64,000 nucleotides of DNA. It comes from Cryptomeria japonica (taxonomy: Eukaryota; Streptophyta; Pinopsida; Cupressales; Cupressaceae). The notes beneath the pieces were generated by a model. That model did not search any database. It saw only the letters and a list, made by a program, of their open reading frames with translations, and was not told the origin of the DNA. Shown piece by piece: positions 21,954 through 31,752 of this stretch; position 1 is the stretch's first letter; each line of letters opens with the position of its first letter. Made by a program: the position numbers and the translations under genes. Location: positions 717,547,867 through 717,611,866 of the forward strand of contig NC_081413.1 of NCBI RefSeq assembly GCF_030272615.1, read 5' to 3'.

Positions 21954-22481
21954 ATGGATGATCTAATGAAGGACTTCAATCAAGTTATATCTAATGATGT
22001 TTGTACCCCGGATTGGTGCTTGAAATCTCCAAATGATGATTCCTTCCTTGGTGAAAGTGTCTACATCAATCCTTTGTTTTCAAATGAATGCTTTCAAATA
22101 GAAGCTGACATTGAAGAAAAAGATTCCATACTCATACCAACTCGAGTTTCTTCACATCACAAACTATATAAAGGTTGTCCAATTCGTGGGTCGATATTTG
22201 TCAATCTAAATCATCAAAATGATTTCCAAATAGAGAAAATTAATATGCTCAGTGTAATGCCAAAACATGTTATCAACACTGTAGAAAGAAGTACCAATGT
22301 CATTCAAGAAGAGTCACAATTTTATGATGAGATATGGCTGTTCGGCTTGTTGTTCAAAATTCTTCCACATCTCGCATTTGTCAATATAGCCAATCTACTG
22401 AGCTTGCAAGTGTTACATGGATGCATGTTACTTTTCCACAAAGGTGCATATTTCTCTCAGCCCGTGAATGGCTTTGTATGA
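21954..22481 (+). CDS. LARD1 ORF2, unknown function
   Basis: 175 codons from ATG at 21,954, in a different frame from ORF1 and 95 bases after its stop. It contains DWCLKSPNDDSFLGESVYI, which resembles GWCLTAPYDDFLCGEDVPI in ORF1, so the two frames share a module or are parts of one broken gene. The C-terminal half is hydrophobic (FGLLFKILPHLAFVNIANLL) and may be a membrane-like helix. No known family is recognised. A single ancestral reading frame split by frameshift is the main alternative. Confidence 0.5.
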   Translation: MDDLMKDFNQVISNDVCTPDWCLKSPNDDSFLGESVYINPLFSNECFQIEADIEEKDSILIPTRVSSHHKLYKGCPIRGSIFVNLNHQNDFQIEKINMLSVMPKHVINTVERSTNVIQEESQFYDEIWLFGLLFKILPHLAFVNIANLLSLQVLHGCMLLFHKGAYFSQPVNGFV

Positions 22482-22712
22482 TCATCCTGGAGTAATTTGA
22501 GGTAGGTTTTGCCTACCATGTACATAATTTAGGATTAGAAGTTTTGTTGTGTTTGTCCCATTTTTGGTTTGTGTCTGGCCTATCCAATAAGTCTCTCTTG
22601 TTCTCTCCTCTTTTTGTGACTCTGTTGCCCAATGAATAACACACTGATCCTTCAAAAAGATTCTGGGTTCATCCTGCGTCCCTTGTGGTCCTTGTCCCCA
22701 GTCAGAGCCAGC
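22482..22712 (+). other. LARD1 3' untranslated segment
   Basis: No gene is seen. The 30 bases before the LTR end ...ccttgtccccagtcagagccagc and hold no clear polypurine tract, which is unusual for an LTR element. Confidence 0.6.
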
Positions 22713-23693
22713 TGTTACACCTAATTTCAAACTCGTCAGATTTTAATTTTTTGTGTTAATGAGGGTCAGAACGAGAGCTCCCAAATCAATCGTGCACCAC
22801 CTTGATCAAGTTAGTGTTGACCCTTTCGGCCTTGTTGTCAAAATTGTCTAAATAACAAATTAGACGCCTTGGTCAAGTTTTTAAAAAATTGCTTTCATGG
22901 TGAAACCATTATAGTTTTTGGTGTCAGTTGCAATTGTCGTCAACAGTCAAAATTGCCATCGACAAGTTTGTGTTAGCAATAAAGTAGCCAAAACACAAGT
23001 TAGTTATTATAACTGACTTAGGAACATTAAAAATATGCAATAAAATGGATTTGAAGGTCTCAAATGAAAGAAGGTCAGTGTTGTGTCTAAGAAACATAAG
23101 TCATCAAAAGGGGAACATTTTGTTGTATTTTATATCTTTATCTACAATTCTAACATCATTGGCTAGTTGTTTTAGTTTCCAAAAGAAGCCGAGGAAGTAA
23201 TTAGTTATTATAACTACCTTTTGATAACTAACAATCAACGTGATATGCAACTGCTCGACATAGTGTTTCAAAGAGATGCCATCTTAGGGTGTGAGGCAAA
23301 ATGATCGCAGGGAATAAGAGTTTGTATCTTGGAAGATTTGACACAGAGTAAGAGGCAGCTGAAGCTTATGACATTGCTGCTACCGTATCATCTAATGTTG
23401 ATCATGAACGAGTTTTTCCAGGTTACCCAGTGACAGCGCACCAGAATTGTTTGATAGCTGCCTCAAAAGAGATGTCATCTCATGCATTAAATGAAATATA
23501 TTTGTTGAAAAAGGTTCTATAAAATTTCAAGTAAACCGTGCAAATATTCTCGCTGTTTATACAGAATGGGTGCTCTCGAACAAGTGTAAAGCTAAAAACT
23601 ATGATCTTGACCACCATCCTTCTTGCCTGCGTAAAACATGAACTTCGAGAACAGAGTATGGAGATACATTAAGGCATGTAAATATTTGACCAG

Positions 23694-23920
23694 GTATCTC
23701 ACAAAGATATCATCTCACCGAAGGTAATAATTGTAGGGATCGTTAAAAGTGGAGATGTTGAGAAAGATTTCAAAATTTCAAAACACATGCAATTCACAGT
23801 TGCAACTGCTTTCATAGACATGTATTCAAAATGTGGAATCATATATATGCAGTAAAAGTGATTGGTCGAGTTCCTCAAAGGGATGTACTGGACTGGAACT
23901 CATTAGCCAAAGATGTCTGA
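23694..23920 (+). pseudogene. PPR gene fragments, 3' LTR copy
   Basis: Second copy of the 17,849-18,075 fragment, again with KNG/KSGDVEKxF and ATAFIDMYSKCG, a TAA, then VIGRVPQRDVLDWNSLA. Both LTR copies come from one template at integration, so the fragments were already part of the element before it inserted here. Confidence 0.72.
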
Positions 23921-24141
23921 AGATATACTGATAATGCCAAATGTACAGAAGGATGATTGTTGATGCGATTTGTGAAATAATTCCCCCTTACATCGCTGCA
24001 GATCTCAAATATTTGAAGGGTGGCCAAAGAATCTGTCAGGAGATGATCAGCAAAATTAATCAGCTACCCACCAAAAAAAATCAAGATTAGCTTCAGATAC
24101 AAGCATCTTGGCGGTTTACGAAAGATCTAGAATGGGTTGTA

Positions 24142-24465
24142 ATGAACCATGATGAGGCACAAGATCTCTTGGGGAAGAGATTAGAAAAACAAAAAGTTTT
24201 TCTTGCAATTGATAATGTCTACACGAATGAATCATCCACACATAGTACTCAAATGTTCCTACATCTTGGACTTAGCAACGATAGCTTAGTTTTGGTCACT
24301 GCTTGCCGACATGAAGATATTTCAGAAGTGATTGGCTACGACATATTTGAGGAGTGCCATCATACACTTCTCCAAAATTCCCAACAAGAAAATGGATGCA
24401 TGGGATATGGGATAGATTGGAATTTTAGTCAGAGGCAGCATGATTTTCACCCCTTGCAAGCATGA
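24142..24465 (+). pseudogene. NB-ARC fragment, 3' LTR copy
   Basis: Second copy of the NLR fragment, starting MNHDEAQDLLGKRLEKQKV. It differs from the 5' copy by a few residues (for example STQMF for STRMF and the closing stop) and keeps the kinase-2 and RNBS-B-like words. Confidence 0.7.
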
Positions 24466-25311
24466 TTTCAACATTTTTAGAAGGATTTAATCTCCTATTT
24501 GAAAGAATGATATACTATCTGAAGGGCATGATTTGCTAAAAAGTCATCTTCTAGTGTACTCAAACTCATCGATGGGCTTTGAAATGTGGTAGGGATGTCC
24601 ATTAAAGAATGATTAAAATCGACATTTTTGTCAGATATTATAGTTGAAAAATACATACATATGTAGAAGCATGGAGACAACATGGAAAATGGTTGATAGC
24701 CGCTTCATAAGAGAGGTCGTCCCATGAAACATAGTGATTCTTGAAATTTGCAATGAGAGGATTTGTTGAGGCCTTCATATAGGATGTAGTGGTTGTAGGA
24801 TATGCACAAATTCAATTTGTTGAAAGAGCTTTACAAATTATCTAACAAACGCAATGGCCAGGGCATCATAAACAATGTGCCCGAGTTTTGAAGAATGTGT
24901 TCTTATGGAATAACTCATTACTCAGTTGTTCATCAAAGGAAAGCTTCAAAGTTGTTCTTTTCTTTAGAATAAGAGAAATCATTTCTTTGTGTCCTTAGAT
25001 GGCTGGATGGTGAGATGGTTGCAAGCGCCAAGATGGAGCAGACGAAGATGGAAAGTACCTCAATATTACTCGCAACTTTGTTTTTCATCAAAGTTATAAA
25101 GTTTCAAATTGTCTTTTGAAAAAGTGACTTATGTCACTTATTGTAATTAAAGTTAGCCTTTTGAACTCAACTTTGTAAAAGTTAGGTAAATCTTAACTTA
25201 TCTTCACTTAGGTAGTTATTTTAAGTGGTAACTAGGGTAGTTATCTTAAGTTGTTACCTAAGGTAGTTTCAAAACAGTTATAAGTAGTTATGAGGTAGTT
25301 ATTTAGAAAGC

Positions 25312-25320
25312 CTATAAATA
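25312..25320 (+). promoter_or_regulatory. TATA box of LARD1 3' LTR
   Basis: cctataaata context identical to that in the 5' LTR. A promoter here would read outward into Copia1 and the end of Gypsy1. Confidence 0.6.
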
Positions 25321-26007
25321 CAAGGCCAATTCATTTGTAAGGGAGGGGAGATAGAGAGAGACTCTTACAGAGGGGAGATGCTAGAGATCTTTTGATTTTC
25401 ACATTTTATGCACAAATCTTTCGAACTTGTATATTTTCAAAAGAATAACAAAGAATGCATTTGATTCGTATGTATTGGATGTGTTATGTATTATGATTAT
25501 CTCTTTCTCGTATGTTAAATTGATAATCCTTTTGTGTATTGGTGGAAGCCATTGATTCTCTATTCCAAATTCATGTAATTGATGAATCACATCATTTCTT
25601 AGTATCTGGAATTGTATGTGTTAGTACAACTTATTTCTTCGTATGTTGAGGTTTGTTGTTCTTTCTTTCATCAACATTGCATAGTCAAAACATATCTTGT
25701 GCTTAAATCGCCTTGGTATCTGTCAAAATTTGTGAATCTCAAATAGTATTCGTATGTCTACTGTTGGGGTTTCTGTTATTTATTTTCTTTAGTTTAGTGT
25801 TTGCCTTCCTTTTTGTACTTTCAGGTCAAAAGTACACAAAAAATCCTAAATACCCCCATCATACGAGGGAGCTGCCCCTCTCAAATGCAGAGGAAGATTG
25901 TGGCTACACCACGATCTCTCCAACTGTTGGAATGTTTGTCGCTGCCTTTTGGGCGAACAGGGTCGATTTTGAAGGAGAATTCACAGTGACAAATCTGTTT
26001 AGCAACA

Positions 26008-26783
26008 CACTAGCAAGTTTATCTTTTCCAGATCAACATGGCACGATATGGAGATGATTTATTATTGATGTAAATGCATTAAGCCGACATATTTAATCAG
26101 TTATTGCATCAGATATTATATTGTATGTAAAAATGTTTTATTGTAATATCTTGTAGAGCCGACCTACTAAAATTGGTCTTAGGGTATGGTATAAACGTAA
26201 GATCTTATTTGTAAGATCAAGTGTGGAATGCGGAAAAAGAATTGAGTGAAGGAATATGCGAGATTAAGAAGAGGTATACACGAAGACATCATTTGAAGGT
26301 GAAGCTAGGTTTTTGTAGAAGCATATCAACATCACACCGGTACTGAATCCAGCATATGAAGATGCTATTTTGTGCAGTACATTCTTATTGGATTTAATCA
26401 TCCAACTGTAGTCAGTGTGACTCCCATTTTGTGTTTGAGCTGTGAGCTCTAGGCTATTGGCCTTTCTACATGTGCAGACCCCATTTATGTACACTTACTA
26501 TCTACAATAGTATCATCTGATTGTGGGTAAGGTTTCCCACTGTGGTTTTTCCCCTTACAGGGTTTCCACGTACAAATATTGGTGTTATGTGTTGTGGATG
26601 ACTTTATGTTTATGTTTCATGCATTAAACTTTACCAGTATAGCAATTTACTATTAACACTGTCTACCGGCATACTTAACTGGTTTACCAGTATTAAGCAT
26701 TAAGTTGGTTAAATGGTTTTTGGTTTGAATTTATTAGACAACTGATTCACCCCCCCCCTCTCAGTTGTCTCTGGGACCTAACA
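26008..26783 (+). repeat. Copia1 3' LTR, second part
   Basis: The LTR resumes after LARD1 with cacta (altered duplication) and gcaagtttatc, matching 11,285 onward. It ends ...cctaaca and is followed by the aggaa duplication at 26,784-26,788. The C-tract hairpin is at 26,737-26,769. Confidence 0.92.
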
Positions 26784-26788
26784 AGGAA

Positions 26789-27115
26789 GACTATCGGATT
26801 GCAAGATTACAAGAGCTTGAAATGCTTGATGAAAAGAGACAAACTGCTTTAAATCATTTGCAAGGTTACTAGAGTAGACTGAGAAGGAGTTACAATAAAT
26901 AAGTACGCCCGAGGAGTTTGGAAGTGGGAGATCTAGTTCTCAAGTAAAACCAAAGGAACCTAGCAGAATGTGAAAAGCTAGGGAAGTTTGAACCTAACTA
27001 GCTATGTCCTTTTATCATAACAAGGGTTATAGAAAATGGAGCATTCAATTTGGCTACTAGGAAGGGAGATCCACTCCTTGAACCTATAAACAACATGCAC
27101 CTTAAATGATATTAT
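26789..27115 (+). pseudogene. Gypsy1 integrase, C-terminal part
   Basis: The frame resumes as LQELEMLDEKRQTALNHLQ, then SLEVGDLVLK and ENGAFNLATRKGD, the usual C-terminal end of Tat-clade integrase. Stops occur after LQGY, after RRSYNK and after DLVLK. The polyprotein ends near 27,108, next to the 3' LTR. Separation by 15.8 kb from the first part at 10,996 is fully explained by Copia1. Confidence 0.85.
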
Positions 27116-28450
27116 TGTAGACACCTAAAAATGGTCAACGCTTGCGGGATCATATTTTAACATTTGCGCATTGCCTCATTTTAGGTTTTTGCGTCGCATT
27201 AACATTTCTCCTATTATTCGTACTTGGTTTTTATCATTTGTGAGCATCGAGTCATTCTTCTACATTCTTCATCTATCTCGCCTTCGAATTTGGTCTTGTC
27301 AACAACAAGCATTTAGTCATGATTTTGGTCGATCTTTGTCCTTGTCAATCTTGTCATATTGTGATCGATTCGTCATCGATCCTTGTCCTTTTCAATCATG
27401 TCAATTTGGATCAATTTGTCATTGTTCCTCGTCAATTGGCGCATTTAATCAAATAATTTATCACATTGGTCATTTATCAATCCAAAATCAAACCAAATTG
27501 AGTCAATTATCCTTTGTCAAGACCTAATTGTCATCCTTGCATTTCTAATTCATCTTCCAAGGTTTTATGATTTATTCATTTAACCTAATTTGTCATTTCT
27601 TCCTTTAGGATTGATAAATTATTTATTTATCCTAAGTCTTCGTGTTGCAATTAAATGTTTCATTTAATTGGCTAACTAATTATTCCTCTTTTTGTGAATT
27701 AATTAATAAATGACAAATTATTAATTAATTTACCTAATTTCCTATTTTCTTCATCTAATTTCTAATTTCCTATTTTTCATCATTTCTAATTCCTAATTGC
27801 CACCTATTTTCTAATTTTCTAATTCAAATTCCACCTAATTAACTTGTCTCTAGTTCTCCCTATTTTTGTGCTTCATGTGTCATACTCTTGACATAGAAAT
27901 TTGTCATAGAGTCTTGTCTTGACATAGCAATTTGTCATAGAGTCTTGTCTTGACATAGCAATTTGTCATAGAACTTGTCTTGACATGGAAATTTGTCATA
28001 AAATCTGTCATAAAATTGTCATAAGCCTCTTTGCATAGCAACATGTCATAACTTTGCTATTCTTGATTTGAATTTCTATTCGAATCTATTTCATGCTAAT
28101 TTGTCCATCTCTCCAATTTCTCTATAAATTGGATGAATTTTCTTCAATCAAATCCCTTGAACCCTTCATGGTCTGAATTTTTTATCAATTTACCGAACTT
28201 TCGTTTCTAGTACTCTTGAGCCTTTTTGCTTTCAATTGCGTGAGCACTTGTAGGTGAGATCCACAAAACTATTGAAGAGGAAAGAACAACAATGGAGCCG
28301 CATGGAAGGAGTATTCAATCTTGAATCTGGTTTGCATAATGTTTTCTTTTGAATGCTTCATTTTCATACCTCTATTGAATGTGCTTTAGAATTAGGTTCA
28401 TTGCAATGAGTATTTCTTTGATTGAGCTATCATGTTTAATGTTTTGATTT
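27116..28450 (+). repeat. Gypsy1 3' LTR (end uncertain)
   Basis: It starts tgtagacacctaaaaatgg directly after the integrase end. It holds AT-rich U3 (27,560-27,840), a short tandem array (27,887-28,040), tataaat at 28,122 and a purine block with caacaatggagccgcatgg near 28,290, which parallels 745-775 of the 5' LTR. Identity with the 5' LTR is low, as expected for a very old element or a recombinant. Confidence 0.55.
27887..28040 (+). repeat. 31-bp tandem repeat in Gypsy1 3' LTR
   Basis: Units of cttgacatagcaatttgtca followed by tagagtcttgt. Three full units and shorter decayed copies (gtcataaaat) lie about 80-230 bases upstream of the TATA-like box. Confidence 0.8.
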
Positions 28451-28655
28451 GATTTACCTATCTTGTGATGATTCCTAATCTTCTACGCTACAATTATATC
28501 TAAGGGATGGGTTAGTTTAGGTTTAACTGTCTGCATTGCATCTCATTTTATTCAAAGCACTACATCACGTATAGTTTCTTTTTCAAATGCATCACATTCA
28601 TAAAATTTTTGCATTTGCATATATCAACATCAATAAAACAAGGCAATTGTCCAAG
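28451..28655. other. Flanking DNA between Gypsy1 and X1
   Basis: AT-rich, no gene seen. The last five bases, ccaag, are the left target duplication of X1. Confidence 0.4.
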
Positions 28656-29478
28656 TGATGCAGCCATAACCGATAGAAACCCTCAAAAGACTCAACCGGT
28701 TTATGCAGCAAGAGAGACACAATGAAAGAAGTAAGAAAACGTAACAAAATCACATAAACAGATCATATTAAAACCTTAGAACTTTTAGCAATCATCTGAC
28801 AATCATTGGATTATCATCAAAGAATATCCTGTAATTAACTGGTTACATGCAGGCTTCAAGCTAGATACAATCCAACCAAGACTCTAAGAACCAACCAGAT
28901 CACAAGATGTGAATCTCAATCCTTATTCCCAGTTCTACTTCCTCTACCCCCTATAAATGAATACATGATAGCATATTTATACCCACTGAAAAACTTTCGG
29001 TTCGGCCTCATAAGATTACATCCACCAATGTAGGATAATGAAACGTGTAATTAGGTTGACCCTAAGAATTAAAAAATATTTTTAGAAAATAACAACCAAG
29101 TGATGTGGTTTAGGGGGAAGTTTGGGCACACACCAAATAACATCAGACAAGACCCAAGATAGACCCACATGCCAAGAATCGCATCAGTAATGAAGGAAAA
29201 CCGACCGGTAAGAAAAAGAACTATCCTGAAACCCAGAAACAGTCAATTGAAAGCGATAAATGACTAGAAAAGGACCCAAATGAACTAGAAATATGGAATT
29301 AAGCACATAAAACTATTTGGAAATAGAAAATAAGTTCTTCCATGAGGAACAAGAAACTACCAGTACATACCGGTAAGAATACATAAAACTACACAAAGAA
29401 CTAAACAAGAACAAAACTGAAAGGAAATATTTTTGGTTGTTGCAAGATTGCTCATCGACCAGGGATGCTCCTACATCA
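28656..29478 (-). repeat. X1 3' LTR (left side)
   Basis: 823 bases; begins tgatgcagccataacc and ends gctcctacatca on the plus strand. It matches the X2 LTR pieces at 43,592-43,757 and 53,959-54,616 end to end. Confidence 0.85.
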
Positions 29479-31104
29479 GACAGCCCAGGTAGGAAAATAT
29501 GTTCCATGAGAGACAACTCATGAACATCTAAAAGGATTTAGAATGAATATCCCATGCTCATTTATGATCGAAACATCTTCTTTATCTGCCAACCTCTGTT
29601 TTAAATCTTTTGGTGCCTCAACCGGTTTCTCTAACCTCTGACCCTCTTTGTTTCCCTTTCTTTGCTTCAAATCTGCACATTGTCTCTATTTTTTCAACTC
29701 TAATTTGGTTATGCCACAAGACTTCATCTGATTTGTCACCATCAGCTCTCTGTCAACTAGTTCTATCTGTCCATCAGGCTCAACTATCAGATCCTTCTTC
29801 AAGCTCCGCTCACCCTCTGGGATAACCTCTATAACTCATTCTATCAAATGTTTCTTCAAACCCTTGGTATAACCTCTGCCAGTGGTTTCTCAGTATTGAA
29901 ACTTCTCTCAGAACTCAGATTCTTCACCTCCTCTTTCTCCTTCAAAGAAATCAATGTGAACTTCTGTCCATCCTTTTCAATAGTAACTAGGTTTCTTCCA
30001 TAGTCATAAATAGCTCCTCTATCATACTGCCAAGGTTTTCCCAACAAGACATGACAAACACCCATAGAAACAAACATCACATACAACTTCATATCTGAAA
30101 GGCCTAATATTGAAACTCACCAAACACTATTCCTTTATCTCTATCTTCTGATCATCTTGTAACCAACTTACCTCATAAGGATAAGGATGCTTAAGCCTCT
30201 TCAACCCAAGCTTTAGAACCATCTCCTTAGATACTAAATTATCAGTACTTCCACTATCTACAATGACCTTGCAACACTTACCACTTGATTTACACACATT
30301 TTGGAAAAGACTCTTCCTCTGAGTAGATCCGATATCCTTTCTTCTAGACATAAGGGGTTCTCTTTTCTCTAGTGCACAGTTATATCTGGTACCATCACCT
30401 TTCAGTTCCTCACTTGCCACACAACTTCTTGCCCTTCCTTTCCTACATTCATAGGATCTATGTTTGGTGTCTCCACACTTGAAATCTTTTCCAGGAAATT
30501 CTCTACCGATACTGCTGCTACCTTTCCTCGGTGTCTTATGTTCTGATTCTTTACTCCACTTAGGTTTTTACTCCTCTTCATCAACCAGTTTCTTCATACT
30601 ATCACTCATCTTGAATTTCTCCTTTCCCTTATTTGGTTGTCTTCCCCTCACCTTGACCTCAAGCTTTAAAGCATACTGGTCAGCTTCGCCAACTATGAAA
30701 ACCTTCAACATACTCATCTTATCTTGAATTTTAAAAGCAAGTCCATTGATGTAGATTTCCACCTTTTCTTTGTCCATCTCTTTATGTCCAGATCTAATCA
30801 CCACCTTGTAGAATTCCTCAGTATATTCCTTCACAGTCATGTTTCATTGTTTCAGGTTTTGCAACTTCTTGAACAACTCCAATTCATAGTCTCCCGATAT
30901 GAACTTGGCCTTCAATCTTGAAACCATCTATCTCACCCAGGTGATCTTCAATTCACCATTCTCTACTCTATCTTTTTGCAATTATTTCCACCATAAGGCA
31001 ACATGCCCTTTCAACTTGGTCTATGCCAACCAAACTCTTTGTGGGTCCTTGACATCCTCAAACTCAAAGTGGTCCTCTAACTCTCTGATCTAATCGATCA
31101 GATC
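29479..31104 (-). pseudogene. X1 gag-protease pseudogene
   Basis: Read on the minus strand, gag starts near 31,090 with GDYELELFKKLQNLKQ, then VKEYTEEFYKVVIRSGH at 30,840. A decayed basic linker follows. The protease reads CKVIVDSGSTDNLVS near 30,280, with an intact D-S-G, then VCHVLLGKPWQYDRGAIYD near 30,050. The frame then passes through a polar tail (FNTEKPLAEVIP) and reaches the LTR without any polymerase. It resembles the corresponding region of Gypsy2, so the family derives from a chromovirus-like parent. Stops and frame changes are present. Confidence 0.8.
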
Positions 31105-31747
31105 ATCTGGGTTACATGCAGGCTTCAAACCAAATACAATCCAACCAGGACTCTAAGAACCAACCAGATCACAACATGCGAATCTCAATCCTTATTCTCA
31201 GTTCTACTTCCTCTACCCCCTACAAATTAATATATGATAACATATTTATACCCACTAGAACACTTTCGAGTCGGCCTCATAAGATTACATCCACCAATGT
31301 AGGAAAATGAAACGTTTAATTAGGTCAGCCCTAAGAATTAAGAAATCTTTCCAGAAAATAACAACCAAGTGATGCAGTTCAGGGGGAAGGTCGGCCACAC
31401 ACCAAAGAAAATTAGACAAGACCCAAGATGGATCCACACACCAAGAATCACGCCGATGATGAAGGAAAACCAACCGCTAAGCATAGGAATTGTCCCAAAA
31501 CCCAGAAACAATCAACTAGAAGTGATAATTGACTGGTAAAGGACCCAAATGAACTGGAAATCTAGAATCAAGCACTTAAAACCATCTGGAAACCAAAAAT
31601 AAGTTCTTCCATGAGGAATGAGCAACTACCAGTACATACTAGTGAGAATACAAAAAAATGCACAAAGAACTAAACAAGAATAAAACTGAAAGGAAATATT
31701 TTTGGTTGATGCAAGATTGCTCATCGACCGGGGATGCTCCTGCATCA
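31105..31747 (-). repeat. X1 5' LTR, truncated
   Basis: It matches 28,841-29,478 of the left LTR from gttacatgcaggcttc to tcctgcatca. About 180 bases of U5 are missing at the internal side. Confidence 0.82.
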
Positions 31748-31752
31748 CCAAG

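Larger units (their letters stand above)
16871..26007 (+). mobile_element. LARD1: non-autonomous element with 3.3-kb LTRs
   Basis: LTRs of 3,292 and 3,295 bases begin tgttacacct and end caaca, and flank only 2.55 kb. No gag, protease, RT or integrase motif is present; two unfamiliar reading frames fill the centre. Large LTRs with an internal region lacking these genes fit the large retrotransposon derivative (LARD) class. Target duplications are caccg (16,866-16,870) and cacta (26,008-26,012), which differ only where a CpG became TpA. The LTRs differ by about 2% over the first 600 bases by eye, so LARD1 is younger than Copia1. Confidence 0.88.
22713..26007 (+). repeat. LARD1 3' LTR
   Basis: It matches 16,871-20,162 along its whole length with an offset of about 5,845 bases. 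It includes the same PPR pieces (23,444, 23,694-23,920 and 24,765), the NB-ARC piece (24,142-24,465) and a TATA box at 25,312. Most differences are C/T or G/A changes. Confidence 0.93.
10997..26783 (+). mobile_element. Copia1: Ty1/copia element inside Gypsy1 integrase
   Basis: The LTRs begin tgttggtatt and end cctaaca. Target duplications aggaa at 10,992-10,996 and 26,784-26,788 are perfect, and joining the flanks restores the Gypsy1 integrase frame order. Domain order gag, protease, integrase, RT, RNase H is that of copia. LARD1 interrupts its 3' LTR between 16,870 and 26,008. LTRs differ by about 7% over the first 290 bases by eye. Confidence 0.93.
1..28450 (+). mobile_element. Gypsy1: Tat-type Ty3/gypsy element, old, interrupted
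   Basis: The order seen is LTR, leader, gag, protease, reverse transcriptase, RNase H, a second RNase H-like domain, integrase and 3' LTR. The second RNase H and the GYNMLLGHPWIH protease end are marks of the Tat/Ogre clade. Copia1 splits the element between 10,996 and 26,789. The coding region carries many stops and frame changes in every domain, so it is inactive. The 5' LTR is cut by the window start. The 3' LTR starts near 27,116; its end, estimated at about 28,450 from the TATA-to-end distance of the 5' LTR, is not resolved, and no target duplication could be found. Confidence 0.85.
28656..31747 (-). mobile_element. X1: gag-protease-only gypsy element
   Basis: A minus-strand element of 3.1 kb with LTRs starting tgatg and ending catca, and perfect target duplications ccaag (28,651-28,655 and 31,748-31,752). 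The internal part codes only for gag and protease; no RT, RNase H or integrase lies between protease and 3' LTR. Its 5' LTR (right side) is cut short at 31,105 and has lost U5, primer site and part of the gag start. X2 shares the same layout. Confidence 0.85.

Noticed and set aside
27171-27527. Plus-strand frame of 118 codons
   Set aside because: It lies in the Gypsy1 3' LTR U3, is rich in Phe/Ser/Ile from T-rich DNA, and has no domain.
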